Source: Bryopsis sp. KO-2023
Lineage: Eukaryota > Chlorophyta > Ulvophyceae > Bryopsidales > Bryopsidaceae
Reading direction: 5' to 3'
NCBI GenBank assembly: GCA_030272585.1
Contig: BSYQ01000010.1
Location: forward strand, 1,116,001 to 1,180,000
Length of the DNA stretch: 64,000 nucleotides
In this document: in pieces, positions 1 to 12,374 of the stretch
Numbering within the stretch: position 1 is the first letter of the stretch
Layout of the letters: every line of letters starts with the position of its first letter
Made by a program: the position numbers and the translations under genes
The notes under the pieces: model-generated
Databases searched by the model: none
The model's input: only the letters and a program-made list of their open reading frames with translations
Told to the model about the DNA's origin: nothing

Positions 1-59
1 GTCATCTGAACACAGAACACATAAAAGATGTAAATATGTCGAAGTTCAATGGACACAGT

Positions 60-190
60 GTGTAAATGAGTCATATGAACTACTTCTGTCACACTTTTTC
101 CACCCAAATAAGTGATATGAACCACTTCAGTCACACTTTTTAAAAACCCAACTGGGTGATGTGAAGTACTTCAGTCACACTTTTTTTTAC
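60..190. repeat. Short tandem repeat, period about 43 bp, three degenerate copies
   Basis: The block 'cagtcacacttttt' preceded by 'gtgatatgaacca' recurs at about 88, 130 and 174, giving a period of 42-44 bp. The copies have diverged by substitutions and small indels. The last copy overlaps the 3' end of the HMG-box gene on the minus strand and supplies its last codons and stop. Confidence 0.7.
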
Positions 191-3100
191 CCAGATTAAG
201 AATTCCTTTTTTCGTGGTTCTCTCAGCAACAGCACTCGAAAATTCTTTGCAAAAGTCTTCATAGTCGTCAATCATTTCGACATCCACTGGACAATCTGGG
301 GCCTCCCCTCCGAGCCTCTGTCTTTTGGCCTTGCTTGCATCCACTGTTCCATAATCTTGATAATCGACACCCACACGCTTCACAAAATACTGCCAGAGAA
401 GAAAACAAACAAACAAACAAACAACTAAGGGCCACTGCAGCCTGAATTAAAGCATCAGTGTCCTGCTGGCAAATATTTGCAATGGGAAAAAAGCACTTCG
501 AATTCATATTCAAAAAATTTAGAGGGAGTGCGATTCCAGAAAAAACAAGATAGACTCGTATTGCTACTTTCAACCTCGTTTTTACTCGAAGACAAAAAAA
601 ACAGCTAAGGAGTGGCTATGTTGGCTTTCATACTGTATGTCCATGCACATTTGAATGAAAAAGAGATAATTGTTTAAAAACAAAATCAGTTCAAACAGCA
701 AAAAAACTGTTTTATAGCACTCACTTTTCCATTCAAACTCTGACCAACAATATGTTCAGCAGGATGGCTACCCCAGTCAACTTTCTGCAAAACACAAACG
801 AAAGGCATTAGCTCCACAAGGGCTTCCAGAATTTGAACAGATATAAATATTTTAATCGTTCAAGTCATTCTTCTTTGAAGGGGCATTCTTGAGATGCAAG
901 ACAAAAAATTCTTTGAAGCCAGGACTTGAAAACTTGTCTGGCTGTCAATAAATTCTTGTTTTTTCTCTACTTCTCTGCCAGTCGGGTCATCACTGAAATA
1001 TTCCTCCTCATCTTCTTCGTCCTTTTCTGACTTTGCATTTTCAGCGTCGGATGACTCTTTTGATTCATCCCCATCAAGACCAAGAGCTGAGCCAAGGAAA
1101 AAATAATTAAAAATAAGCTGACAAGAGAACAAGCCCAAGCTTTATAAAGAAAAAAACAAACAAACAATTAACAGGAAAAAAGCAATAGTGACAGTAAAAG
1201 CAATTGTCATATCAACTAGCTACCATAAGAAAACAAATCGTCTATGAAAATCAGCCCGGTGCAAAAAAAAATAAACATTCAATTTGTTTCAGCTTTAAAA
1301 AAAAAAGACCTTTTCGAAACAACTTTGCTCCTCTCTTGACGCCTTTGCCTGGTGTATTTTTTGTTTGTTTTTTTGTGATTCCAAGCTTCGTTTTTTCCTC
1401 CTTCAAACACACACACTAATCAACTAACTTTTTCACTTTTTTTCAAAGCAGGATTCAAGTAAGAAAACTAATTTTTAAAAATGTACAAGGCATGAGTTTG
1501 CTGGATTCACAAGACACAATGAATCCATCTGGAGGAAAAACTAAAAACTTCATTCTTCCTGCAGTGGAAAATTTTGATTAAGGAGTAAAGAGTAGACAAT
1601 AGTGGATAGAGAGTAGTAATATCCTTCACCTTGGCCATATTTGTGAATTTTGCTTTTTCTTCGGAACCGGCCTCAGCCCACATCTTCGACAAAATCTTTT
1701 GCTGTTCGGGCAAGGCAATTCCTGGGTTGTCGGATTTAATGGCACTTCTTTTTTCATCACAAAAGAACTGCAAAAAAGCATGAAATGACGGTGAAAAATC
1801 AAAACACATGCGACTTTGGGGGGAAAACCCACACTGCATTTGTCAGAAAACATGGTTTGTTCCATTCTCAGAAAAAAATCATTTGTTTTCACCTGGTAAG
1901 CGCTCTTGGCTCTTTTTGGTTTCTTTTGAGAAGTTTTTGTCTGGAGCGGAAATTTGGCCATGTCAGATTCGTATTGCTGTGTGTCAGCAGCAGCACGGAC
2001 TTTGTCTGCCTCAGCCATTTCCTGACAAACAATACAAATAAAAATACTTGAAACAGTTTAGGGGGACATATCCAACCTAGTGAATTCCATAAAAAGTCTG
2101 TTTGTTTTTTTAAAGCCACGCCCCCCCCCCCCAAAAAAAAAAAAGCAAAAAGAGCTCCATCCATCCACAGCTCTTTTGGAGATAATGCTTTGGACCCTCC
2201 CACCAGTATGAAGATTCTGTGAAGCAGAATTTTAATCAAAAAGTCTCAGTACCTTGAAAGGTACTTTCGCCTCATCTGACATCTCTTTCCACATATTACC
2301 CATGGCCTTCACCACATCAATCATGCTGAAAGAAGGATTCTCCTCTACAAAACATCAAAACTTTGTTGGTATGCTGACCAGCCATTTATGCATTGCATTT
2401 GGAGCAAAATGACAAAATGACTACTGCAACACTGGAAAGGAACATTGCCTTCTCTCAACCTTTGATTCTTGCTCGATTGACTTCAGAGAAAAACATGTAG
2501 GCATTCATTGCTCTTTTGGGCTTCTTGGGCAGGGGGGTAGTTGTGCAGGGCACATCGTCGCTGTTCTTAGAAGCTGGATTTGCGGGTGGCAAATGTTGAG
2601 ACGGTGGCTCCTTCTTATTCTCATCTTCCACTTGATTGTCCTTCGAGACATCCTGCACTGATTCTGGCTCATGAGTCGTTTCCTTGACAACACACAAAAA
2701 TCCACAAAAAGTTGTAAATTGAGATCTAAGTCAAAGAGGGAGGTGTGTGTTGGGCATGATAAACGGACAACATTTTTTCGCGGACGTTCCACACTTGAAA
2801 CACTCCAAAGAGCTGAGCTTCCCCGTTTGCCTAGACGACTCAATTGGCAGTCACGGTCCGTAGGGACACCATCTTCGTTTTTTGCGATTTTTTCCTGATC
2901 AGGCTCACCGACTGCTGCGGGAATCAAGCTTATCCCGGTTAACTTGTGAATGAGTTTTGCACCTACCTCTGCATTGGCTTCAACACTTTCTTGTGGCGGC
3001 GCCGCCGTTGATGGCAAGGTCTCATTCTGGGGAACGACCACCTTGCGACTCACTCGCTGCCCCGTTGATCTCACGGCCGCTTTTGAGGTCCTGACTGTGA

Positions 3101-3380
3101 CGTTGGAACCTGCACTTTGACGTGGAACCACGCTCAACACTCCTCTCGGCTTCACTATCCTTGCCACTACGCCGCTCGATTCCTGGAAAGAGAGCAGCAC
3201 AGGTTGAAATTCACATGGGGATGAAACGGAAACGACATATTCCGCGAGTGCACAGCAAGCATCCAAGCGAAGCAATGCGGAAATAAACGTCACTACCGAT
3301 CGATCCCACGCCGCCCGTGAACCCACCTGCAGCGTGGATTTCGGCACGGCGGCGGCGTTCTCCACATCAGGGATTTCCAT
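171..3380 (-). CDS. Two-box HMG chromatin protein (multi-exon)
   Basis: Predicted nuclear DNA-bending, chromatin-associated protein. The first ATG (3380) opens an exon beginning MEIPDVENAAAV; GTGGGT ends it near 3329. The next exon (about 3182-2967) is Ser/Val-rich and carries basic, AT-hook-like linker sequence. The first HMG box starts at about 2520 (PKKPKRAMNAYMFFSEVNRA) and continues at 2345-2255 (FSMIDVVKAMGNMWKEMSDEAK). The second box starts at about 1915 (KKPKRAKSAYQ) and continues at 1768-1632 (FFCDEKRSAIKSDNPG...ILSKMWAEAG). An acidic D/E/S-rich exon follows (about 1090-910), then two exons ending at TGA 171-173. The AYMFF/AYQFF and KMW/NMW signatures identify HMG boxes. The phase between the second box and the acidic exon does not close simply, so a small exon may be missing. 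The last two exons match no family I know. The last stop lies in a tandem repeat. Confidence 0.8.
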
Positions 3381-4097
3381 CGCAGTCGAGCACTTGATGA
3401 GTTCACGCTTCACTCAAAATCGTTTTTTTGTTTGTGGGCTCGCATACTGTTGCAAGCCGAAAGAAACAGGATATAGCAGCCATCACTGAATTGCCAGCAA
3501 CCCGCCGACCCCCTTTCCAGAAATACAGATTGTTGTTCCTCCCAGGTGTCACACAGAAAAAGGTTCTCTCGTTTTGCGTGCACTGAAACCGACGACTCAA
3601 ATCCGATGGAATTCTACTGGGGTACAACAAGACATGAGGATTCCAAAAGGTGGGGACAGCTCAAGGCAGATTTCGCTTATGTGCCATTCCTTTTGCCTTG
3701 TTCAAGTCAAACGCTGGGGAGGTATCAGAAAATTTTCCATCACACATTCGACACAAGGCAACTCTGATACGAAGGGGCTCACAACAGCCCCCAGAAGGCC
3801 CGTTTAAAATACCTGCTAAATTCGGTTGAAAGAAATTCTCTTCTAGTGGCAATGGAAAGATAATCCCCACAATAACAAGGATTATGTATTGAACCAAAAT
3901 GTATCCCCCTGGACTCCAACCATCAGAAAAAATCCCAAAAACATCACTCATCCCAGACAGACTACTCTGCTCCATCATCAAAATTTGCAGAAGGCAATGA
4001 AAGCGTGCATTTGTATCCATTGCCATTAAAACTCCATTGAGTCTCTTCCACTCTGCTGCATCTTTTTCCTGGCATTCTCAATTCTGGAGGCTTCCCT
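3381..4097. other. Intergenic, 5' of HMG gene and 3' of plastid L24 gene
   Basis: About 700 bp with no ORF I can support. It probably contains the HMG gene promoter and the L24 3' UTR. I saw no RNA gene or repeat. Confidence 0.5.
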
Positions 4098-6113
4098 TCA
4101 AGCAAGGACTTCCCCTGTCTTCTTCAGGAAACGGACCTTCTTTCCATCCACAATCCTGAATTTCAAAACAGCAGACAGGGCCGTGTTCAATAAAAGTTGC
4201 AACGATAGCTGCCTGATTTCCTTCAGCACCACAGCTTCAACACAGAATCAACAGGATTTTACTTTTAAAAACCACTTTTTTGTTTATTGTTTTCTCGAAA
4301 ATGGAAAGCAGGGATATCATAAATTCGCTCACTTTCTGCCCAGTCTGCTCCTGACTTGCTGCTCTTTGGAGTAGTGCATGACATTAGAGTGATGAACAGG
4401 ACCCTCCTTTTCTTGCATGGTTCCAGACTCGTCTTCACTGGATGGTTTCGTATATCGAGTCTGTATGCATCGAAGGAAAACAATGTTTTTAATCAATCAA
4501 TGAACACAAAACCATGGATTCAAATCAGCCGCTCATTATTGGGGAAACCAATCCACCACCTGTTTCCGTCAACAAAACTAAGAAACAACTGTTTCCTTCA
4601 ACTTCATTTCTTTCGATTGTTTCCAAAGCAAAGATTGTCCATGACTCGTAAAAAACGCAGAAGTACAGGAACAGGAGCTCAATGGGGAAATGAAACCGGA
4701 AATGAAACTGACCTTCATATTGACACCATCCAGCCACACGTAGCCAAATTTGGTGTCAACCTGCGACAGATGGGGAAAAAATCATAATCATTCACCACTT
4801 ATTTATTCCCTTACGTTAGCTTCACAGCAAAAGGATATGGAATGCAAGACCACAAAATGATTCTAAAAAAAAAAAGATTCAGGCGCTCACACCTGATCTA
4901 ATACACTACATATTGAAGCAAAAAGAAATCAGAACTCACAACTGCTTCCAACAGTCCGTAAATATACCCTGGACCTCTGAACGCATTTTCTTGAGATTTA
5001 TGTGAAATACTTAAGAATCAAAACCAACAGACCAAGCGATAAAGTGGCAATCTTTACTAACCCTGGTGACTTCCCCCATTTTGCCCTTGTCGTTTCCAGT
5101 AATGACCACCACGTAGTCTCCCACTTGCACATGAATTTTTTGTCGAATCACTTTGCCGGTTTTCTTGTGAACAGGGAGATGTTCCCATTTCTTTCCATAG
5201 CCCTGATAAGAAACGACAGCCACAACAAAAAGTAAACTCATCTACTCCGATTTTTGCTTTTTCTCTCTCTCTAAAAACACAACAAAAGAGGACAGAAAAA
5301 GGTCTTTTCTCATGCAGCTTTCCCTGCCAATTGGAACAGTATATGTATTGTACATCCCTGGCTGGTGGTTTTCTTTTTCTTTGGAGTGGATGTCCACAAA
5401 AATAATGCCTCAAGAGAAAAGCAGTGGTAAGATCCAACACCACTTTCCTATTTAATTCTTTCCAGAAAACAAGCAGCAATTTGGGCTTCTACTTGGTTGT
5501 GAAAACAAAAATTAGGATCGAGTTATTGAGGACAAATCTTCATTTCAAGAGCATGTGCATAGTTAGGAGCAATTCCAATTGAGTGAGTGGAGTCAATCTC
5601 ACCCAGACACGTCTATCTTCTTTTATCAAATTCAGAAAAAAAATGAAAGTGGGATAATTGTATGTGTTTTCAGGATGTTGTGATTGACAGGAGAAAGAGA
5701 GATGAAATTCTGATCTGCCACTCACAATGGTACCAGCTTGAACTGGGCAGACCAGGGGAGCCGAAACCTGGAAGCAATCAAATAAAGGTGTAAGCACTTT
5801 TCAAAGCTATCCTGGCGGCTGTTTCCTCTTTCGTTCATCTGAGGGGGAAAACTCCACTTAATAGAAAGCCGACGAAGACCTACTCCGTGAAAATCCCACT
5901 TTCTCGACAATAATTCAACGTCCTAAGCTAGCACCCTTTGTCGCTTTTAACGCGAGATGGTAGGTGCACGCACGAAACTTCACTCGAAGATTTCTGGAAG
6001 GGGGCAGGATTTTGACGCACCCTTGGAGCGGAAATCGGTCGAGCAACGAGTCTGCGACCCTGAAAGCAACTCGAGTTAACCCCCAAGGACATGGTTCCGA
6101 GTAGAGCGGCCAT
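4098..6113 (-). CDS. rpl24: Plastid 50S ribosomal protein uL24 precursor (six exons)
   Basis: Large-subunit protein that helps start plastid ribosome assembly. The start ATG at 6113 opens a Ser/Arg-rich, acid-poor N-terminus (MAALLGTMSLGVNSSCFQGR) typical of a transit peptide. The KOW motif lies in the exon at about 5195-5062 (VQVGDYVVVITGNDKGKMGEV). It is followed by VDTKFGYVWLDGVNMK (4750-4718), then TRYTKPSSEDESGTMQEKEG and PVHHSNVMHYSKEQ (about 4450-4335), and last the C-terminus IVDGKKVRFLKKTGEVLA with stop TGA at 4098-4100. The order 'GVNMK...TKP...PIHHSNVM...KVR(F/Y)...KTGE' is diagnostic for bacterial/plastid L24. Introns are GT-AG. The junction between exon 1 and the small exon near 5765-5712 (VSAPLVCPVQAGT) is not resolved. 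Confidence 0.9.
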
Positions 6114-6801
6114 GGTGAGTAGTGGCAACGCGCGTTGGTAGGAAACGGGAGCCGATGCTTGGAACGAAACTGGCAGTGGAGCAGAGAACAGACAAAAAAG
6201 AAAAGTTATCGTACTGTTTTGTACGACATGGTAACACCATGCAAAGCAGAATTTGGGAGAGGCAGATTGCGGAATGGTTTGGGGCGGTGGCTGGTGGTTG
6301 GATTTAACAGGTGGAGTGGTGAGTCCACTTGACACTTAATGGGAGTAGGAAAAAAACATTGGGAACGATTCTGGGGACAACTCTGTTTTCGAAACCACAG
6401 TTAGTATGCCTGAACAGGCGGTGAGGTCTACAGCGTCATGCTCAGCTTTACACCTCAGATTTCCATTTTCCTTCTCAGCAAGGGTGCATTGGAAGGATGA
6501 CATTCAACTGAAATTTCCTGCATATCCGCTGCCCATAATGAATAGACATCAAGCTTCTCTCAGCTTCTCAGATTCTACCGACGACCAGCGATTGAATCTA
6601 TTTTCACAAAGATGACCTTCCAAATATCAAATTAAAAAAATAAACAATGTATCAATACAAATACAGCCACGCGCAACACATCCAGAATACAAGCCTTGCT
6701 CATGTCACATCACCACAGCTTGAGATATGGGCATCTCCAATAATGTCGTAGCAATAAACGCTTCAATCGTTATCGATCCTCAGAGTCAATCTCCCCTCCT
6801 C
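6114..6801. other. Intergenic between J-domain gene 3' end and L24 start
   Basis: About 690 bp without a supported gene. It would hold the J-domain gene 3' UTR and the L24 promoter. No repeat or RNA gene seen. Confidence 0.5.
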
Positions 6802-7786
6802 TCACCATGCACTCCTCCCATTAGCCCAGTTCGCCCTTGCAAGACAATCGAAAACGAAATATGCCCCGACTTCGAATTGCATGGTTTCCTCCATTCTCTC
6901 CAGTTCACCAGTGATGCCCTCCAACTGGCCTTTGCTCAAATATGATATCGCATTTTCTGAGAACGTCAATCCAGCTTGTGACAGCGACTCCTCAGGGTCA
7001 TCCCCTCGTTTTGCCACCTCTTGCAAGTCACGCCAAAGAAAAAAGTCGAAATTTGCACAAGCGAATGGATTGACAAACATCTCGACCGGCGGCCCATCTG
7101 GTTTATCAAACACATCAGGCTGGTCCTCCTCATCTTCAAATCCTGGCATCACATCACAAGTTGATTTCAAGTCCGGACGAATGCAAAATCCCAGTGTAAC
7201 CTAGACAATGCAGGTTGATTCTCTTGCAATCTGATAAGCTCCCTGTTCCAGTTTCAACGAGGTGGTTCGTTGGCTTTTCTAAACAGTCGATCAAAATCAG
7301 CATCCTCAGCTAACTGGATGGTTCACAATTCTTGAGTTCACAATTTCATTAATCACTGGATGGTGCTTTCGAATGTGATCATGCAAGATCGCTCAAAGGG
7401 CATCAATTTTTTTCTGAACTTCTTCTGAATTTCTGCTAAACTTGAATCGATGCCATGCAGAAAATGCACGAGAGTGCATACAAAATCTCTTTTCTGTACT
7501 TCAGTTCACCTGGCAAAGGATTTCCAGTGTCAAAACTTTCCATTAGCTTGGAATAGGCCAAATTCAGTCGTGCAGCACTTTCCGTTGTGTCATCTGAGTT
7601 CACATCAGGGTGCAGCACTTTGATCTTTTCCAGATAAGCCTCTCGAATTTCGTCGACACTGGAGTTACGCGAGACTTCCAAAACCGAATAGGGATTGATG
7701 TTTCCGAGGGCTTTCACGACTACTCTCGATCGCCCAGGTTTCAATTTGAGCAAAGCAGGGGCAGGTTTGAACAAGGCGGAATGCAT
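6802..7786 (-). CDS. Plastid-targeted J-domain protein with conserved C-terminal helical domain
   Basis: DnaJ-type co-chaperone predicted for the plastid. The start at 7786 gives a basic N-terminus (MHSALFKPAPALLKLKPGR, then VVVKALG) typical of a transit peptide. The J-domain follows (NPYSVLEVSRNSSVDEIREA, then YLEKIKVLHPDVN), with the HPD tripeptide needed to stimulate Hsp70. An intron starts near 7490. The last exon begins after TAG near 7201 (VTLGFCIRPDLKST) and runs to TGA 6802-6804. It includes PVEMFVNPFACANFDFFLWR and ends RMEETMQFEVGAYFVFDCLA then RANWANGRSAW. That ending resembles plant and cyanobacterial J-domain proteins that have an 'EVAYFLLDCLARA..VNGRSPW'-like tail (from memory). 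There is no CxxCxxC ferredoxin cluster. An exon between 7490 and 7201 may be missing. Confidence 0.75.
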
Positions 7787-8617
7787 CCTGTGAAGGGGTC
7801 GAGACGAATTGGGAACCCGTTGGATGTGGATTCGTTGCAGTGCATCCTCTCCAACCCTCCATTTTTAGATGTGGCCGATGTTGGAGGTTGGTGACAGCAT
7901 AATGCTGGTGAAAGACGTGATTTGTTTGGATGAGGGAGCAAAACAAACAAACAAACAAACAAACATCAATTACATTGTGTAGGAGAGACATTCTCCTATT
8001 AATGAGGGAGCAACATGGCGGCCTCCATGTTATTTTCCATGTTTGGTTGCAATGAAATCGGAATGAAACGAAAATTTGTTTTTGCTCCTTTGAACGAGTC
8101 ATACCAGTTGGTGAATTCACACTTCGGATTGGTGAGTGAATATGGTTGGTTGGAGGTTTTCTTTCTCTAATTTTCATCAGAAACTTTTTTTTCTTACCCC
8201 TTGTTATCTGGCATGGTTGTTATCTGGCATGGGGGGGGGGGGGGGATGGCAGGCCTCATTTTACTGTTTTGTAAGTATTGTATTGTAATAACAAGTGCCT
8301 AGGCTCTTGCATGAGTGAGTTTTCCCCCCACGCGCTTGAAGTATGTTCATTTGAATCATTTTTAAAAATAACATCTTCCTCAGCGACCCTATCCTTGGTA
8401 AAGAATCCCTACTACCAACAAACTTCAAACAATACACAGCAGACAGTTCACAAAGAAGCTGCCCTGTCTTTCCCAGTTTTTATATGGAAGATTCGCTTGC
8501 ACTGCCAAAACGAAAGAATACCCGTAAGAGCAAAGGGGAAACAAAACCTTCCTTTTGTTCCAGATATATCTTTTTCCCCCAAACGATACAAACAATGATG
8601 TACAAATATGGCCACAG
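7787..8617. other. Intergenic with (CAAA)n and a poly-G run
   Basis: About 830 bp with no supported gene. It has (CAAA)n near 7938-7965 and a G-run at about 8230-8245, a likely sequencing or assembly weak point. Probably the sirtuin 3' UTR plus the J-domain gene promoter. Confidence 0.5.
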
Positions 8618-11600
8618 TCAAGCCACAGGCGGCCGGGGGGTCAACAATGAAACATGGCTCGACAGCAATGCTGCTACTTCACCCACCAGAGCTTCGACCT
8701 GCAACAGAACACAATCACAATAATATTGGGGGAGGGAAACCACCTCTGTAGTGCAACCAAATATGCAGCGAATGTACGATTGTGAACCATATAGAACCAA
8801 TTTTGCTTTAGTCACACTCACTTTAATGTCAGCCAAAGAATCCACCCTGGTTTCACCGACATTGACTATCGCCAGCTTGGCCCCATTTTCTTTGGCAGCT
8901 TTCACCAGTCTGAATGCAGAGTATACCATTACAGAGGAACCCATTACAAGCACTCCATCAGCAGCTTGGGCTAACTCCATCGCCCTGCCCAACAAATCGA
9001 TTCAAGTGCCAACCTTTTCCCCACTCAACATCAATCAGGTAAACAGAGCCAGGCATGATTTCGATGATTTAATGTTGGTAAAGTATTGACAGCAGAGAAT
9101 GGTGCTGGGAACTGGATTGGAAAACGGATTAGAACGAAAGAGTTGCATTCCAACCTGGTGGCTCGTTCTGGGGGGACCGAATCGCCAAAAAACACAACAT
9201 CTGGCTTCAGCAAGCCTCCGCAATACTCGCAAGATGGAACAACGAAATCCTTTTCTGCTCCATACAACTCGACATCGCCATCAGGTCGCACAGATGCTGG
9301 AGGGTCCTTTGAAAAACAAAACGAACAATCTTGATAATGAAAATCTGGGCGTAACACACATTCTCGTGAAAGTTTGTATTCACAGTATCTATTCTTATTT
9401 GTATTATTTATTATTTTTTTGAAATGAGTTACATCAGGGCAAACCGCCCCATTTCTACAGTAATTAAAAACAGTAAAAATTGTGGCTTTTCTATGGGCTT
9501 TCAGTCCTGATTTTTTTCAACTTGAAAAATAACAAAGACGTAGCATACGGCTAGATATGAATATTGGGATGAAATGGTGGTTTAATTCTGAGTCAGCCTA
9601 AAATAGGTTTCCGTGAACGGGCTACACTCGGCCTTTTGGCCTTGTGTAAAATAATTTCAATACAAAATATAAAATAACATGCGTGTTTTTTAGCTGAGTG
9701 CACCCCACACACTTTCGTAAGACTGGCATTAAGGAAAAAAAGAAAAAAAACTCACATCTGCTCTGCGTTCTCGCAACGTACTCCGCCATTTCCGTTGAGC
9801 TTCTGGGGACTGTTCATACATGATTTGATGGGCCACCGGATTCAGGCCGCTCAAGACTGATTGAAAGTCAAATCGAGGGGTCAAGTTGCCACAATCAGTG
9901 CAAACCACACTGGAACCACCACCACAAGAGAAAATCACATCACAACATTTTAAGCTTGGGGTCTGCGGGTGATCATGGTGAAAGTTAAAGAAAAAAAAAA
10001 GCACCAGTGATGTTGCTGGAAGCGAAAAGCTCCTCAGACAAAAAATTCACACGTGGGCTGCATTTGTGGTTATGCATGCAAAATTATCTGTGAATTCGTT
10101 CGACCCAGAAAACCAAATTCTTCATTCTACGTTGGTTTCACCATCCATTCCTTAATAAGGCTCGATGTATTATTTAAAAAAAAAAATTGAAATTTCCACT
10201 TCTCCAATTTCCAGTTTCATTCCTTTGCGAAAAAAAGGAATTCGAAAGAAAAAAAAATCGCTTCTCACTTGTGTGTGGTTCCATGCAACTCCAGCACTTT
10301 GGAGGATCCAGCAGCTTGGTGTAAATGATCGACATTCTGAGTGATGATGTGGCCCAGCCATCCGTTTCTTTGCAACTGTGCAATTCCCTGGTGGCCTGAA
10401 TTCGGTGTTCGTGTGGAAAACTCCTTCCACCCAGCGTAATTTCTTGCCCAGTATCGGACCCGTGAGCCTTCCTTCCCCATAAACTGCTCAAAAGTTTTGA
10501 AATCAATTTCCAAGCTGTGGTAGATTTCGTCCGAAAGTTCATATTTTGTTAAATCCATTGACCCCCCACACACACACCCTAAAATGCAACAATTAAATGA
10601 ATTGATAGCTCGTTTTCAAAAAGAATCATTACCTGCTGATGCGTCATAGGTTTGTATCCGGTTGTGTAAGCTCCATTTTGGCCTCTATAATCAGGAGTGC
10701 CGGATTCTGTGCTGACCCCTGCCCCACTCAAAAGCAAAACGTTTTTGCAGGAGGTCAAAAGGTCCACCAGTTTCTCGAGCTGATCTTTTCCTATGGGGGG
10801 AGCTGCAGGGGCTGTCACAGGCACAACAGGGGGCCGAATGCCAGAAAAGTTGGAAGCTTCCTCTTCTGGTTTTGAAGAAGTTCCTGCCTCTGGCCATCTA
10901 ACCAAAAAAAGCAAAAGGATTTTGGAGATATACCGACTTTTATCTATTTTGATCAGAAAAGTCACAGTGCAAATCGGTGGATACCTGACTTTCAGCGAAC
11001 CATCCGTGGATATTCTCTCTTGGTGAAAGCCACCTGGAAAATACAATGAACAAGTGTGGAACCTTGTTTATTGAGACTTCTTGGTAATGCAAAAATCTAA
11101 ATAAGCACTGCAGCGAAATCTCTCCATAATTTTCTGCAGAAGCAATGGTGGCTGCTGAGGAATTGAAACCCTCCGTGTAGATTGCAATGTGAAATAAATA
11201 TTATTTCTATATAATGCGAAATATATATATTGATAAAATCCATGGAGGATATGTCTCAAGAAATCGAAAGCAGTTTTGTATGACAGGCACTCAGCAAGGA
11301 AATCTATCTGTTCATGATTTTACATTCGGAGCAATGACCTGAAACTTCACTCGCTCTTGCAGCCAGCAGTCTGTGAAAACTCCTACAATGGCCCTACATA
11401 CAGAAGGAGTTTTTATTTTCGACAAACCTCCATAAACGATTTTGAGAAAACAGAGCTAGACTTCCACCATGTCTTTTTCTTTTTCTTTTTCTTTTTCTTT
11501 TTTCTTTCTTTTTCTTTCTTTCTTTTTCTTCTTTTTCACCAGCATGCTCTATTTTACGTTGAATTCTCCAAGCTATGGCTGCACAGTTTAGTCAGCTGGA

Positions 11601-11789
11601 CATCTATTTTCAACATGACCAAGCCCAATGTAACAAAAACGGCAAAATGCAATGAGGCGGGCCTGTTTCTATTTGTGTGCAATTTTCCAGGAGGGGAAGG
11701 TTTATGCCATTTTTCGAGAATATTCCAGCACTCACTCCTTGCCAGTTCAACCCCCAGAGGTGAAAACGTCGCAGCAAGCGACAGGTCAT
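8618..11789 (-). CDS. Class II sirtuin (SIRT4/plant SRT2 type), NAD-dependent deacylase
   Basis: NAD+-dependent lysine deacylase or ADP-ribosyltransferase, probably organellar. The exon at about 10905-10640 holds the NAD-binding [15 protein letters not shown]. The next (about 10573-10268) carries [13 protein letters not shown], the TQNVDHLH motif and catalytic His in LELHGT. Then come CTDCG (about 9900) and CEYCGG (about 9230), the four Zn-binding Cys, followed by [32 protein letters not shown] and the end LLTPRPPVA with TGA at 8618-8620. The 'RYWAR..GW' segment and SIRT4-like order identify class II. A likely first exon starts at 11789 ([18 protein letters not shown]), mitochondria-like and Arg-rich. 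Its join to the next exon ([16 protein letters not shown], 11030-10984) keeps frame only with a weak GTGCTG donor, so the N-terminus is uncertain. Confidence 0.9.
11471..11537. repeat. CTTTTT-type pyrimidine microsatellite
   Basis: Continuous T/C tract made of CTTTTT and CTTT units. It lies in the putative first intron of the sirtuin gene, where it is a purine tract on the coding strand. Confidence 0.85.
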
Positions 11790-12374
11790 TCTCGACTGGA
11801 CCTGAGTTGGAGTTGGAGGGAAAAGAATTTGTGTTCGAAGTCGGACTGACACAGTGACGATCGACGTGAGAAAATCACCAACAATGGATTTTAAGACATG
11901 AACATGAACTAATTGCTTTTCGTGGTGAGTGCAACCATGGTGGATGATTTTTCAGACGACGGCTTTCCTTGATGTTTTAGGTTGCTTTCCTTTTTACCTT
12001 TCTGAATCTTTTGGTATTTTTTTTTGGGGGGGGAGAGGTTGGGGGTATCATCAGCGATTTTCAATTCATACACCTTCCACAACATTATTCAAAACATCAA
12101 AAATCTCCTTGGCATTTCTAAAACCGGTTTCCCCATATCTCTTCTCTCAGTATTGGAACCCGCGTCCCTAGAGAAATTTACAACCCCCCTTCCTCCAAAT
12201 CGCCACAAAAAAAACACATACAGCATTTCATGCCATTCTTTTTCTTGCAGACAGAAGCAACGAAACCTAGCTCTTAACCTTTTGCATAACTTAAACGAAC
12301 CCATCCTTGCCACAGAATTGAAAGACCATCGGCTCCTCCAATTCCCCCCCTCTTCAGGATCTAGCAAAAAACCC
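11790..12374. other. Intergenic, 5' of sirtuin and 3' of TRM61
   Basis: About 585 bp. No ORF, repeat or RNA gene that I can support. Confidence 0.5.

Noticed and set aside
6802..7200. 4Fe-4S ferredoxin domain behind the J-domain
   Set aside because: Considered because some plastid J-domain proteins have one, but no CxxCxxC cluster is present in the last exon.
8222..8250. Poly-G run (also G/C runs near 2120, 31310 and 51760)
   Set aside because: Homopolymers with uncertain length, likely sequencing-sensitive; not treated as features with a function.
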